The notes: a model not told the origin generated them from the letters alone. A DNA stretch of 64,000 nucleotides from Williamsia sp. CHRR-6 (GCF_018474015.1 NZ_JAHCSG010000002.1:558001-622000); one strand, 5' to 3'; shown: positions 1 to 8,914, counted from the first letter of the stretch. Numbers and translations are program-made.

Positions 1-587
1 TCGTCGTCGTCCAACGACACCAGCGAGACCAGCCGCAGCGATAGCGATGCCTGCTCGGCCAGCGCCAACGAGAAAGGCAGCGGGTTGTCGGCTCGCGCCG
101 ATTCCGGGACCGCAACCGTGATCGTGGTCAACGGAACGGCCGCACGCTCGGCGTACCCACGAGGAGCCAGCGCCACCGGCAGGGGAGAGCAGTGCAGCAG
201 CTCCGAACTCACCGTGCCCAGCGCGTGGCGTCCGAAGATGCTGTCGCGGGTACCGCCCACCACTATCAGCCCGGCCCCCGATGACACCGCGAAATCCAAC
301 AACCCCTCGGTGAAGGACTCGGCGACGATCGCATGCCGTTCGACCGCGATGCCGGCCGGGACGTGGGCGGCGCCATCGGCCAACCAACTCGTGGCCCGCT
401 GCACCAGCAGATCCTGGTAGGCGGCGCGCCCAGGCACGCCGTCAGGCTCCTCCATCCGCACGATGCAGACCAGATCAATTGCGGCACCAGTACATTCAGC
501 GATGGCGACCGCCAATGCCACGCCGTCCTCGCCGGACGGTGTCGCCTTGTATCCGACCGTGATCCGTCGAATCGGTTCAGTAGACAT
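1..587 (-). CDS. Universal stress protein (UspA family), 3' end cut by window edge
   Basis: The open frame starts at an ATG at 587 and runs off the left edge; 195 residues are visible. The N-terminus reads MSTEPIRRITVGYKATPSGE, the usual first beta-strand of a Usp domain. A later segment (VVGGTRDSIFGRHALGT) resembles the G-x2-G-x9-G(S/T) nucleotide-binding loop and is followed by a CSPLPVALAP strand, so one full Usp domain is present. A second domain appears to begin (TTITVAVPES), suggesting a tandem-Usp protein as is common in actinobacteria. The start overlaps the last 11 bases of the upstream permease, which implies translational coupling. Usp proteins are cytosolic ATP- or cAMP-binding stress factors; the exact role here is unknown. 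Confidence 0.85.
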   Translation of the reverse strand, partial: MSTEPIRRITVGYKATPSGEDGVALAVAIAECTGAAIDLVCIVRMEEPDGVPGRAAYQDLLVQRATSWLADGAAHVPAGIAVERHAIVAESFTEGLLDFAVSSGAGLIVVGGTRDSIFGRHALGTVSSELLHCSPLPVALAPRGYAERAAVPLTTITVAVPESARADNPLPFSLALAEQASLSLRLVSLVSLDDD

Positions 588-2091
588 CGGGCACCTTCAC
601 CTCGGTCGACGCGTTGAGGGTCCTGCCGCGGAAGAAGTCTCGACCGCCGGCCACGCACAACAGCATCAGCGGGACACCCAAGACCAACATGCCCACGCCC
701 AACACGAAGACACCACCCACGCCCCCGAACGACGTCGAGCCGTAATCGGGCTTGGACATGTCGATGGCGCTTTTGACGAACGCCCACGTCATCACCCCGG
801 CACCGACGAGCGGGAACAGGCCGCGCATGAAGAAGTGGCGAACCGAGGTGAACAGGGTGCGGCGGAAGTACCAGACGCATGAGTAGGCGGTGATGCCGTA
901 ATAGAACGCGACCGCCAGCCCCAGCGAGGCGACCGAGTCGCCCAGTGTGTTGCTGCTCACCAGCGACAGCACGAGGTAGAAGAACAAGGCGGATGCACCC
1001 ATCACCGCGGTACCGAAAGCTGGTGTCATATAACGCGGATGGATGGAGGCGAAGCGGCGTGGCAGGGCCTCGTAGACGGCCATCGACAGGGTTCCGCGTG
1101 CGGTGGGCAAGATGGTCGACTGGGTGGATGACAGCGCCGAGATCGACACCGTCAACAACAGCAGCGACGACAGGATGACCCCGCCCACTGGTTTGCCGAG
1201 AATGGTGAGCACGTCGTCGGTGTTGTCCGGGTTGTTCAAACCGATTCCCTTGTCACCGAACCCGGCGAACGACTGGATGGCGTAGGCCACCAGAACGTAG
1301 GTGAACACCAGGATCAGCGTGGTCAACACCGCCGCCCGGCCAGGGGTACGCGCGGAATCCTTGGTCTCCTCGCCGACGGCCAGACATGCATCCCAGCCCC
1401 AGTAGATGAAGATGCACAGGATGATCGCCGCTGCTATCTGCGACGAGGACAAACCGCTGGGCCACAACCAGTCCCACTGCGGCGTGATGGCCTGGGGACC
1501 TGCGTGGTCCGAGGCCACCTTGATCAAGGCGATGATGCTGGCCACGATCAGCACCCCGAACTGCACCGCGATCAACACGCTTTGCATCCGCTCACTGATC
1601 ACGATGCCGCGGATACTCACCCACGTCATCGCGATGATGAAGAACGAACCCACACCCACCTTCACGATCGTGTCGTCGGCCAACGAGTCCAGCGTGAGGA
1701 ACTTGAACAGGTACACCGCGGCGACCTCGGCGACGTTGGCCAGCACGATGATCGCCGAGACCGCCAGCCCCCAGCCGCCCATCCACCCGATCCACGGACC
1801 GAACGCCTTGGTGCCCCAGGTGAACGTGGTGCCACAGTCGGGGGTGTCCTGGCCGAGCTCGCGGTAGGCGAACGCGATCAGCAGCATGGGGATGAACGCG
1901 AGGACGAACATCGCCGGAGACTTGTCGCCGACCTGGGCGACGACGAATCCCAGTGTCGCGGCGAGGCTGTAGGCCGGGGCCACCGCCGAGAGGCCGATGA
2001 CCACATTGCCCACCAGTCCCAGTGATCCCGCGCGTAGGCCCTTGTCACCCACCGGCGGGGCGGCGGCGGGTAGGGGTTCTGATACGGCCAT
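577..2091 (-). CDS. APC-superfamily amino acid permease
   Basis: This 504-residue integral membrane protein has about twelve hydrophobic segments. The first (GLVGNVVIGLSAVAPAYSLA) carries the glycine-rich unwound-helix signature of APC amino-acid/polyamine transporters, and an EETKDSARTPGRA-type loop follows the sixth or seventh helix. Length and layout match bacterial amino-acid permeases that exchange or import amino acids across the inner membrane; the substrate cannot be read from the sequence. The gene is translationally coupled to the universal stress protein downstream (11-bp overlap) and diverges from the DedA gene. Permease-Usp pairing is a recurrent arrangement and may link transport to a nucleotide-sensing regulator; that link is inference. 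Confidence 0.9.
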   Translation of the reverse strand: MAVSEPLPAAAPPVGDKGLRAGSLGLVGNVVIGLSAVAPAYSLAATLGFVVAQVGDKSPAMFVLAFIPMLLIAFAYRELGQDTPDCGTTFTWGTKAFGPWIGWMGGWGLAVSAIIVLANVAEVAAVYLFKFLTLDSLADDTIVKVGVGSFFIIAMTWVSIRGIVISERMQSVLIAVQFGVLIVASIIALIKVASDHAGPQAITPQWDWLWPSGLSSSQIAAAIILCIFIYWGWDACLAVGEETKDSARTPGRAAVLTTLILVFTYVLVAYAIQSFAGFGDKGIGLNNPDNTDDVLTILGKPVGGVILSSLLLLTVSISALSSTQSTILPTARGTLSMAVYEALPRRFASIHPRYMTPAFGTAVMGASALFFYLVLSLVSSNTLGDSVASLGLAVAFYYGITAYSCVWYFRRTLFTSVRHFFMRGLFPLVGAGVMTWAFVKSAIDMSKPDYGSTSFGGVGGVFVLGVGMLVLGVPLMLLCVAGGRDFFRGRTLNASTEVKVPDVY

Positions 2092-2268
2092 GGCGTCACA
2101 CTACGATTAGGTCCGTCTGAGCACGTCGAAACGACGGAATTGTTTTCTGTTCGGTAACACAACGACGGATTCGGTCGTGGCGCGTGTTCGATCACCGCTC
2201 GGTCTCGGTGCCGTTGCACAGTTGTGTGCTCTCGTGATGCGGCCGCGGGCGCGGATACTGTGGGTCGG

Positions 2269-2913
2269 GTGATCGAGGCGATTGTGGACTGGCTGCTCGA
2301 CCTGCCGCCCTGGCTGGCGCTGACCATGGCGTTCCTGTTTCCGGCGCTGGAGGCTTCGGTGTTCATCGGGGTGGTGATCCCCGGTGAGATCGCGGTGCTG
2401 ATCGCGGGCGTGATCGCCAACGGTGGACGACTCTCGCTGTGGGAGGTGCTCATCGCGGCCATCGCCGGAGCTGTCATCGGCGACTTCATCGGCTTCGAGG
2501 TGGGCAAGCGGTGGGGTACCCAGCTGTTGGCCAAGATCCCGCCGTCGATCCTCAAACCCGCCCACGTCGAACAGGCCCGCGAGGCGTTGCGCAAGCGGGG
2601 CGCGCTGGCGGTGCTGTTCGGTCGTTGGGTCGCCGCGTTGCGCGCGCTGATCCCGGGCATGGCCGGGATGGCCGCGATCCCCACCCGTACCTTCGTCATC
2701 GCCAACGCCATCGGTGGGACCATTTGGGCCACCGTGGTGGCCAGCCTCGGGTACGCGGCCGGGAAGTCCTACAAGGTCGTCGAACGTGACCTCGGCTGGG
2801 TGTCGTATGCGGCGATCGGTGTGCTGGTCGTGGTGGTGATGGTGATCGTCGGTCGACGGGTGTACCGCAACCGTAAGCACACGGTGGTCGATGTGGAGTC
2901 CACACCGACCTGA
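2269..2913 (+). CDS. DedA family membrane protein
   Basis: About 214 residues starting at a GTG at 2269; GTGs at 2260 and 2224 are in-frame alternatives and no clear Shine-Dalgarno decides between them. Typical SNARE-associated/DedA features are present: FLFPALEASVFIGVVIPGE near the N-terminus, a short re-entrant hydrophobic region with G-x-x-GD-x-x-G (GAVIGDFIGFEVGKRWG), and the conserved stretch FGRWVAALRALIPGMAGM with the functional arginines. Four or more transmembrane segments end in a basic tail. DedA proteins are linked to undecaprenyl-phosphate or phospholipid translocation and membrane homeostasis. The gene converges on the alcohol dehydrogenase with a 3-bp gap, so there is no room for a separate terminator. 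Confidence 0.9.
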   Translation: MIEAIVDWLLDLPPWLALTMAFLFPALEASVFIGVVIPGEIAVLIAGVIANGGRLSLWEVLIAAIAGAVIGDFIGFEVGKRWGTQLLAKIPPSILKPAHVEQAREALRKRGALAVLFGRWVAALRALIPGMAGMAAIPTRTFVIANAIGGTIWATVVASLGYAAGKSYKVVERDLGWVSYAAIGVLVVVVMVIVGRRVYRNRKHTVVDVESTPT

Positions 2914-2916
2914 GCC

Positions 2917-4035
2917 TCAATCGAAGACGATGATCTGTCGAATGGCGGTGCCATCGGCCAGGGCGTCCATCGCGGAGTTGATGTCGTGCAATCGGATTCG
3001 TGCAGATATCAGTTTCTCGACCGGCAGCTTTCCTGCGCGCCACAGGTTCTCGTAGAGGGGGATGTCGCGACCCGGGACCGCTGAACCGAGATAGCTGCCC
3101 ACGATCGTTCGTGCCCCGGCTACCAGCGCCAGCGGATGGATCGACGAGACCGCGTCCGGCGCGGGCAGGCCGACGGTCACGGTGGTCCCGCCCGGTGCGG
3201 TGGCGATGACCGCCGCCTCGAATGCGCGGGCGTTGCCTGCGGCCTCGACCACCACGTCGGCGCTCACCCCGGAGGAGGCCAGCTGTGCGGGGGAGTAGAC
3301 CGCGGTGGCGCCGATGGCACGCGCCGCGGTCAGCTTGTCGGGCACCGAGTCGACGGCGATCACCTCACCGAGGCCCAGCGAGACCGCAGTCAGCACCGCA
3401 GCCATCCCCACGCCGCCGAGGCCGATGATCATCACCGACTGACCGGTGGTGGGTCGGCCCGCGTTGATCACCGCGCCGCCACCGGTCAACACCGCGCACC
3501 CCAGGACGGCGGCCACCTCCGGGGGCACGTCGGCGCCTACCGCAACCGCGGAGCGTCGGTCCACCACGGCGTGCGTGGCGAAACCGGACACCCCCAGGTG
3601 GTGGTGGATCTGCCCATCGAGATCACCGCCGACTGCGGTCAGCTTCCGGGTCCCGGCCAGCAGGGTGCCGGCGTTGTTGGCCGCCGATCCCGGTCCACAG
3701 GGCAGCCGGCCGTCGGTGGCGCACGGCGCGCAGTCGCCGCAGCGGGGCAGGAACGCCATCACCACCCGGGTACCGACCTCGATGTCCTCGACACCGGCCC
3801 CGACTGCCTCGACGATGCCCGCGGCCTCGTGCCCCAGGGCCATTGGCAGCGGCCGGGGCCGGTTACCGTCGACCACGGACAGATCCGAGTGGCAGACGCC
3901 GGCGGCCTCGATCCGCACCAACAGTTCACCGGGGCCTGGCCCATCGAGTTCCAGCTGCGCGATGAGGATCGGCTCGGAATCGGCATAGGGGCGAGCCCGT
4001 CCCGATTCGACGAGGACAGCGGCGTCGATCTTCAC
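2917..4035 (-). CDS. Zinc-dependent alcohol dehydrogenase (MDR family)
   Basis: 372 residues from a GTG at 4035 preceded by AAGGAG. The catalytic-zinc residues are visible (CHSD near residue 40 and GHE about 20 residues later), as is a full structural-zinc lobe CGDCAPCATDGRLPC. The Rossmann fold carries GLGGVGMAAV. These mark a class-III-like NAD(P)-dependent alcohol/aldehyde oxidoreductase, cytosolic and probably homodimeric or tetrameric. The start overlaps the stop of the upstream thioesterase (GTGA), so the two form one transcript. With a CitE-like lyase divergently placed next door, a role in acyl or hydroxy-acid metabolism is possible but unproven. Longer frames extending upstream are only the opposite frame of the thioesterase. 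Confidence 0.9.
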   Translation of the reverse strand: MKIDAAVLVESGRARPYADSEPILIAQLELDGPGPGELLVRIEAAGVCHSDLSVVDGNRPRPLPMALGHEAAGIVEAVGAGVEDIEVGTRVVMAFLPRCGDCAPCATDGRLPCGPGSAANNAGTLLAGTRKLTAVGGDLDGQIHHHLGVSGFATHAVVDRRSAVAVGADVPPEVAAVLGCAVLTGGGAVINAGRPTTGQSVMIIGLGGVGMAAVLTAVSLGLGEVIAVDSVPDKLTAARAIGATAVYSPAQLASSGVSADVVVEAAGNARAFEAAVIATAPGGTTVTVGLPAPDAVSSIHPLALVAGARTIVGSYLGSAVPGRDIPLYENLWRAGKLPVEKLISARIRLHDINSAMDALADGTAIRQIIVFD

Positions 4036-4526
4036 GACTGGTCTCCTTCGGTGGTGACGACGGCGGTGGCCATCACCGCGCGCAGTGCCTCGGGAACGGG
4101 GACCGGTCGGCGGGTCTGGGCGTCGACGTAGACGTGCACCCAGCGGCCCGCCGCGGCGACCGTCGGTTCGTCGTCGGCGAACACCCCGAGGGAGTAGGTG
4201 ACGCTGGAGGTGCCCAGGCGCGCCACGGCCAGCCCGATCGACAACGGCTCCGGAAACCCCACCGACCGGAAGTAGCTGCACCCAGATTCCACCACCACAC
4301 CCTGCACCGGCGCGGTGATCGGATCGATTCCGGCGTCACCGATCAGCCAGCCGTTGATCGCGGTGTCGAAGAGTTGGTAGTAGATCGCGTTGTTCAGATG
4401 GCCGTACATGTCGTTGTCGGCCCACCGCGTGATGGCCGGGACCAACACGGGGAAATCGGCTCTCGTCAGGTTGCGATCGGTTCGGGCCGGGACGACCTGC
4501 CCCGTATCGCCAGTCTCACTGCCCAC
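4032..4526 (-). CDS. Acyl-CoA thioesterase, hotdog fold (4HBT family)
   Basis: About 164 residues. Two GTG codons lie in tandem (4529 and 4526); the second has the better spacing (6 nt) from an AAGGAG box and was chosen. The segment RWADNDMYGHLNNAIYYQLFD is the hallmark of the 4-hydroxybenzoyl-CoA thioesterase/YbgC-like branch, with the catalytic Asp and the HLNN turn on the hotdog helix. A central beta-sheet region (VVVESGCSYFRSVGFPEPL) follows. It should hydrolyse an acyl-CoA or acyl-ACP thioester in the cytosol. It is co-transcribed with the alcohol dehydrogenase through a 4-bp stop/start overlap and diverges from the CitE-like gene. Confidence 0.88.
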   Translation of the reverse strand: MGSETGDTGQVVPARTDRNLTRADFPVLVPAITRWADNDMYGHLNNAIYYQLFDTAINGWLIGDAGIDPITAPVQGVVVESGCSYFRSVGFPEPLSIGLAVARLGTSSVTYSLGVFADDEPTVAAAGRWVHVYVDAQTRRPVPVPEALRAVMATAVVTTEGDQS

Positions 4527-4643
4527 CACGTTCTCCTTCGCCGCCGATGACCGATTGTTACTGCTGCCGACTCGCCCGTCGGCGGCGCCCCCACCGGTGT
4601 CGTGTCGGCCCCGACTTTGCCGACCTGCCTGAGGTGGGAGACG

Positions 4644-5594
4644 ATGTCGGCGATGAATCCGACACAGATCTCCGACAGTGACGTCGAAGCCGAGGACATC
4701 GGCTCGCGCATCGATCCCGTTCTGGCCCGTAGCTGGCTGCTGGTCAACGGGCGATCCGCCGATCGGTTCCAGGCCGCCGCTCATTCCCGCGCCGACATCG
4801 TCGTGCTCGACATCGAGGATGCGGTGGCCCCCAAGGACAAGGTGGAGGCCCGCGACAACGTGGTGCGGTGGCTGTCGGGGGGCAACTCGGACTGGGTGCG
4901 CATCAACGGTTTCGGTACCCAGTGGTGGGAGGCCGACCTCGAGGCGCTGCGTGCGGTGCGTGCCACCGGCCAGCCCGGCGTGGGTGGGGTGATGTTGGCG
5001 ATGGTCGAGTCGGTCGACCATGTCACCGAGACCGCCTCGCGGCTGCCCGACGTCCCGATCGTCGCGTTGGTCGAGACCGCGCGTGGACTCGAGCGCATCG
5101 GGGAGATCGCCACGGCCAAGGGCACATTCCGGCTGGCGTTCGGTATCGGCGACTTCCGTCGCGACACCGGGTTCGGTGAGCATCCGGCGACGCTGGCCTA
5201 CGCCCGTTCCCGCTTCACCATCGCTGCCACCGCGGCCCAGTTGCCCAGTGCCATCGACGGCCCCACGGTGGGGTCCTCGGCGCTGCGACTCAGCGAGGCG
5301 ACCGCGGTCAGTCGCGAGTTCGGCATGACCGGCAAGATCTGTCTCACGCCCGATCAGTGCCCGGCCATCAACGAGGGCCTGTCGCCCTCGCAGGAGGAGA
5401 TCGCATGGGCGCGTGAGTTCTTCAGTGATTTCGAGCGTGACGGTGGCGAGATCCGCAACGGATCGGATCTGCCGCGCATCGCTCGTGCCACCAAGATCGT
5501 CGACCTCGCCCGGGCCTACGGAATCGAGGTGCACGCCGATGACGAGAACGCGCCTGACCACGCGCCCGCTCCGTCGGACACCTTCCACTACTGA
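4644..5594 (+). CDS. HpcH/HpaI aldolase / citrate lyase beta-subunit (CitE)-like protein
   Basis: 316 residues from the ATG at 4644, nine bases after GAGGTGGGAG; a second ATG lies three codons downstream. TIM-barrel CitE signatures are present: VLDIEDAVAPKDK (metal-binding Asp/Glu region), VRING (CoA-phosphate arginine), ALVETARGL (second metal Glu) and FGIGDFRRDTG. A stand-alone CitE-like protein without the CitF and CitD subunits is normal in actinobacteria. Family members act as malyl-CoA or citramalyl-CoA lyases or as (3S)-malyl-CoA thioesterases, using Mg2+ and a CoA thioester. The exact substrate is not readable here. The gene diverges from the thioesterase-ADH pair and is followed closely by a YihY gene. 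Confidence 0.88.
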   Translation: MSAMNPTQISDSDVEAEDIGSRIDPVLARSWLLVNGRSADRFQAAAHSRADIVVLDIEDAVAPKDKVEARDNVVRWLSGGNSDWVRINGFGTQWWEADLEALRAVRATGQPGVGGVMLAMVESVDHVTETASRLPDVPIVALVETARGLERIGEIATAKGTFRLAFGIGDFRRDTGFGEHPATLAYARSRFTIAATAAQLPSAIDGPTVGSSALRLSEATAVSREFGMTGKICLTPDQCPAINEGLSPSQEEIAWAREFFSDFERDGGEIRNGSDLPRIARATKIVDLARAYGIEVHADDENAPDHAPAPSDTFHY

Positions 5595-5618
5595 TCCCGG
5601 CCACCGGCGGTTCCGGCG

Positions 5619-6620
5619 ATGACGGCGGCGCTGCGGGGACTCGACGCACTGCAACGACGCAACCGGCCGCTGGGGTTCCTGATCGCCGTGATCTACAAGT
5701 TCGTCGACGACCTCGGTGGGTTCTTGGCCGCCCTGATCACCTACTACGCGTTCCTGTCACTGTTCCCGCTGTTGTTGCTGCTGACCACCGGGTTGAGTCT
5801 GGTGTTGGCCAACAATCCGGATCTGCAACGCTCCCTTCTGGATTCGGCGCTCGGCGACATGCCGATCATCGGTGAGCAGTTGAGCAGGCCGCGCCAACTC
5901 AGTGGCGGCACCGCGGGTGTGGTCGTCGGTTCACTGTTGGCGCTCTACGGTGCCTCGGGGGTGGGGCAGGCGGTGCAGAACGCGATGAACACCGTCTGGT
6001 CGGTGCCACGGATGCAACGCCCCAACCCGTTCATGTCCCGGCTGCGTAGCCTGCGCATCCTGCTGGTGCTGGCGGTCGCGTTGGCCGCCACCGCCGCGTT
6101 GTCGTTGGTGGGCAACGTGATCGGGTCCTATGATCCGCTGGTCGACGGTGTGTTGACGGTGGCCGCGATCGCCATCAACGCGGCCGTGTTCGCGCTGGCC
6201 TATCAGGTGGGAACCGAGCGGTCGTTGACGTTTCGGGAGGTGCTACCCGGAGGGCTGGCCATGGCGGTGGTCTGGCAGCTGCTGCAGACGTTCGGCGCGT
6301 ACTACGTCAACGGTGTGGTGAGACACGCCAGCGCCACCAACAGTGTGTTCGCGGTGGTGTTGGGGCTCTTGGCGTTTCTGCAGCTGACCGCGCTGGCGGT
6401 GGTGTTCACCGCCGAGATCAACGCGGTTCGGGTCGACCGGCTGTGGCCGCGCGCGCTGCTGGTGCCGTTCACCGACGACGCCGAACTCTCCCGCGCCGAC
6501 CGGGTGTCCTATGCGCATCAGGTCCAGGCCCAACAGGCCTCCCGGATGCAGCGCATCCGGGTCAGCTTCGATCGGCGGTCGCGGCGCAGTCGGGTCACCG
6601 ACGCCGACGGCGGCGACTAG
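5619..6620 (+). CDS. YihY/virulence factor BrkB family membrane protein
   Basis: 333 residues with five to six transmembrane segments. The conserved first helix region (DDLGGFLAALITYYAFLSLFPLLLLL) and a central LYGASGVGQAVQNAMNTVW are both diagnostic of the YihY family. The C-terminal tail after about residue 280 is cytosolic and strongly basic (SFDRRSRRSRVTDADGGD). The family is widespread and its function is poorly defined; it was once misnamed RNase BN, and a lipid or envelope role is suspected. The start lies 25 bp after the CitE-like stop, so the genes are probably co-transcribed. The stop codon shares the tetranucleotide CTAG with the stop of the convergent alpha-galactosidase gene. Confidence 0.88.
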   Translation: MTAALRGLDALQRRNRPLGFLIAVIYKFVDDLGGFLAALITYYAFLSLFPLLLLLTTGLSLVLANNPDLQRSLLDSALGDMPIIGEQLSRPRQLSGGTAGVVVGSLLALYGASGVGQAVQNAMNTVWSVPRMQRPNPFMSRLRSLRILLVLAVALAATAALSLVGNVIGSYDPLVDGVLTVAAIAINAAVFALAYQVGTERSLTFREVLPGGLAMAVVWQLLQTFGAYYVNGVVRHASATNSVFAVVLGLLAFLQLTALAVVFTAEINAVRVDRLWPRALLVPFTDDAELSRADRVSYAHQVQAQQASRMQRIRVSFDRRSRRSRVTDADGGD

Positions 6621-7945
6621 CTCGTCGCGAGACGGATGACCAGGGTGTCGTAGGCGGGTACGGGGACGATCACGACACCGCGGCGCCGATCTATCGGTAG
6701 CCGGGCGCCGGAGAACGCATCGATGGCAGCCACCGAGCCCGGCGCATCCACCTCGTCGAGGGTGAAACTCATCCCGGCCGAGGTGGTCCCGGCGTTGGTC
6801 AGCGACACCACCACCGAGCCGTCGGCCAGCGACCGTCGCCGGATGGATCCGTCGCCGCGCACAGCGGTGGCCGGGCGACCGAGCCGGTCCTGGTCGATGG
6901 CAAGAATCCCTCTGTTGGCCAACAGGTCTCGGGTCTGCGTGGTCATCGAGGTCAGGTCGTGGCCGGTGATCAGGGGCGCCGCCATCATCGCCCACATGGC
7001 CAGGTGGGTGCGCTGCTGGGCCGCAGTCAACGCGGTGCCCACCCCCACTTCCAACATGTCCAGATCCAGCCAACGCCCCGGTCCGACGCGGGCATTGACC
7101 GTGCGTGACGCGGCGATCACCTCGGCGATGCCCTGGGATCGGGTGCGTCCGCCACCGACGCGCCAGACCGGGGCGATGTCGTTGGTCAGCCGTGTCATGG
7201 AGGCCACACCACCCCAGTCGTACGCCGCACCGGGCAGCGACGAGTTCTGGTCCTGACCGGGTCCGCCGCTGTTGGGGTTGATGCTGTAGACCAGCGGGCG
7301 GCCGGCGGCGCGGATCGCATCCCGCATCGTGATGAACGCGGTGCGCTGGGCCCGCACATCGGTGTCATCGGAGCACCAGTCGTATTTGAGGTAATCCACA
7401 CCCCAGGATGCGAAGGTGGCGGCGTCGGTCTTCTCGTGGCCGGCGCTGCCAGAGGCGCCGGGATAGGTGCCGTAGCGCTGGGCGCAGGTCTTGTTGCTGG
7501 GAGTGGAGTAGAGACCGAACAACAACCCGCGTCGGTGCAGGTAGTCGCCGAGCGCCCGCATCCCCGACGGGAATCGTTGCGGCGAGGCGACCAGCCGGCC
7601 GTCGCGGTCGCGTTGTGGCGCCGCCCAGCAGTCGTCGACCACCACGTACCTATATCCCGCTGATGCCAATCCAGAGGTCACCAGGGCGTCGGCCTGCGAT
7701 CTGATGAGCGACTCGTCGATGGTGCAGCCGAAGGTGTTCCAACTGTTCCAGCCCATCGGAGGAGTGGCGGCCACACCAGGTATGGCCACCATGTCGCCGG
7801 AGATCTCGTGGGTCACGTCGGCGGCGCATCCGGCCACCAGGGTCACCGCGAGCACCGGCGCGAGACACCTGATCCGAGTACGTGTTGCCCGTACCCGCCG
7901 AGCGCTGAATGTGATCGGTGACCACCGACGGGGCTTGTACGGCAC
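6617..7945 (-). CDS. Secreted/lipoprotein alpha-galactosidase, glycoside hydrolase family 27
   Basis: 442 residues from a GTG at 7945; the only longer option begins at a TTG, and the exact start is uncertain. A basic stretch and hydrophobic core end in LVAGC, a lipobox with Cys40, so export and lipid anchoring are likely. The catalytic domain begins TPPMGWNSWNTFGC. The nucleophile Asp189 sits in YLKYDWC and the acid/base Asp296 in RWLDLDMLEVG, both typical of GH27. A C-terminal beta-sandwich (VVVSLTNAGTTS) completes the fold, with no extra carbohydrate-binding module. It should release terminal alpha-galactose (or a related sugar) outside the cell. A CRP-like site lies 131 bp upstream, between it and the divergent secreted protein. 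Confidence 0.9.
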   Translation of the reverse strand: MPYKPRRWSPITFSARRVRATRTRIRCLAPVLAVTLVAGCAADVTHEISGDMVAIPGVAATPPMGWNSWNTFGCTIDESLIRSQADALVTSGLASAGYRYVVVDDCWAAPQRDRDGRLVASPQRFPSGMRALGDYLHRRGLLFGLYSTPSNKTCAQRYGTYPGASGSAGHEKTDAATFASWGVDYLKYDWCSDDTDVRAQRTAFITMRDAIRAAGRPLVYSINPNSGGPGQDQNSSLPGAAYDWGGVASMTRLTNDIAPVWRVGGGRTRSQGIAEVIAASRTVNARVGPGRWLDLDMLEVGVGTALTAAQQRTHLAMWAMMAAPLITGHDLTSMTTQTRDLLANRGILAIDQDRLGRPATAVRGDGSIRRRSLADGSVVVSLTNAGTTSAGMSFTLDEVDAPGSVAAIDAFSGARLPIDRRRGVVIVPVPAYDTLVIRLATS

Positions 7946-8075
7946 GGTCCCAGCATGCACGGTGACGCTGCCGGTTCTCCACTCCGGTAGGTGGATCGTA
8001 GAGCGGGAGCGTTGTGACAAAGCACAGTTCTCGAGTGTCGGAATTGGAGGAAAAGTCGGTTTAACGAACTCGAAA

Positions 8076-8091
8076 CGTGAGAGCGTTCACA
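8076..8091. promoter_or_regulatory. CRP/GlxR-like palindromic operator
   Basis: The 16-mer CGTGAGAGCGTTCACA matches the mycobacterial/corynebacterial CRP consensus TGTGA-N6-TCACA at all but the first base. It lies in the divergent region between the alpha-galactosidase (start 7945) and the secreted protein (start 8152). cAMP-CRP control of an extracellular glycosidase is plausible. This rests on a sequence match only. Confidence 0.5.
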
Positions 8092-8151
8092 TCTCTACAC
8101 TCCGTCGTGAGCCTCACGAACGGGGCGCCCACCGGCAGAAAGAAAAAACAC

Positions 8152-8826
8152 ATGAAGACAAGTGCGCGGTTGGTCAGTGTGGTCCTCGGCGCGGCGAGTG
8201 CAGCAGCGATGCTCGTCGCGGGCCAGGGATCGGCGAACGCGGCCGGCTTCAACATCACATTCAAGGCCGACACCGTCACCACCATCGCCAAGACCGGTCA
8301 GGACGTGGTGTTCCCCACCACCAGCCTGCCCTCGGTGCTTGATCCCATCGCGCGCACCATCGGTGGCACCCTGCAGCTCCCGCAGGCCAACGCCAACCTG
8401 GCACTGGGGCCGCTGACCTTGGCGTCGTTCAAGATCTCCATCGTCGACCCGTCGGCCGTGACCGGGACCGTCACCCCCGACGCCATCCCGCCGGTCAACC
8501 TGGGTCTGGCCGCCACGCAGAAGTTCAAGATCCGGATCGACAGCGTGGTGCCACTGGGCCTGGACTTCGGTTCTTCGGCGCTCAACCTCATCCCGGCGGG
8601 CGGCAAGTGTGTCAGCGGTGAGGTCACGGCCAACCTGACCGGTGCGTTCAAGGCCGCTGACATCTTCGGCGCCACCTTCAACCCGAACGGGACTCTCACC
8701 GGGACCTACACCATCCCCAGCTTCCCGTCGGGCTGCGGGATCGCCACCGGCATCCTCAACGCCATCGTGGCCGGCCCCAACAACAAGTTGTCGGTGAAGC
8801 TCGGCAGCGCCGTCCTCACGCCGTGA
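8152..8826 (+). CDS. Secreted protein of unknown function
   Basis: 224 residues from the ATG at 8152, which follows an A-rich stretch containing AGAAAGAAA. A Sec signal peptide is clear: MKTSARLVSVVLGAASAAAM, then a hydrophobic core and an ANA cleavage site before AGFNITF (about residue 28). The mature part is rich in Thr, Gly, Pro and short beta-strand-like segments. It has two cysteines (GGKCVSG and PSGCGIA) that could form a disulfide. No enzyme motif was recognised. The composition resembles small extracellular or cell-wall proteins common in Gordonia, Rhodococcus and Mycobacterium. A CRP-like site lies 60 bp upstream and a strong hairpin 33 bp downstream, so it is probably monocistronic. 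Confidence 0.8.
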   Translation: MKTSARLVSVVLGAASAAAMLVAGQGSANAAGFNITFKADTVTTIAKTGQDVVFPTTSLPSVLDPIARTIGGTLQLPQANANLALGPLTLASFKISIVDPSAVTGTVTPDAIPPVNLGLAATQKFKIRIDSVVPLGLDFGSSALNLIPAGGKCVSGEVTANLTGAFKAADIFGATFNPNGTLTGTYTIPSFPSGCGIATGILNAIVAGPNNKLSVKLGSAVLTP

Positions 8827-8859
8827 CGGTGTTTTGAGCCCACACCTCGGGTACGAATC

Positions 8860-8890
8860 GAGCCCGCGTCACCATCGGTGACGCGGGCTC
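8860..8890. terminator. Bidirectional hairpin terminator between secreted protein gene and sdhB
   Basis: A perfect 14-bp inverted repeat, GAGCCCGCGTCACC, with a 3-nt loop lies between two convergent genes. There is no long T tract, which is usual for actinobacterial terminators. Confidence 0.8.
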
Positions 8891-8914
8891 GGTCGTGTCG
8901 ACTGTGCCTACCGG

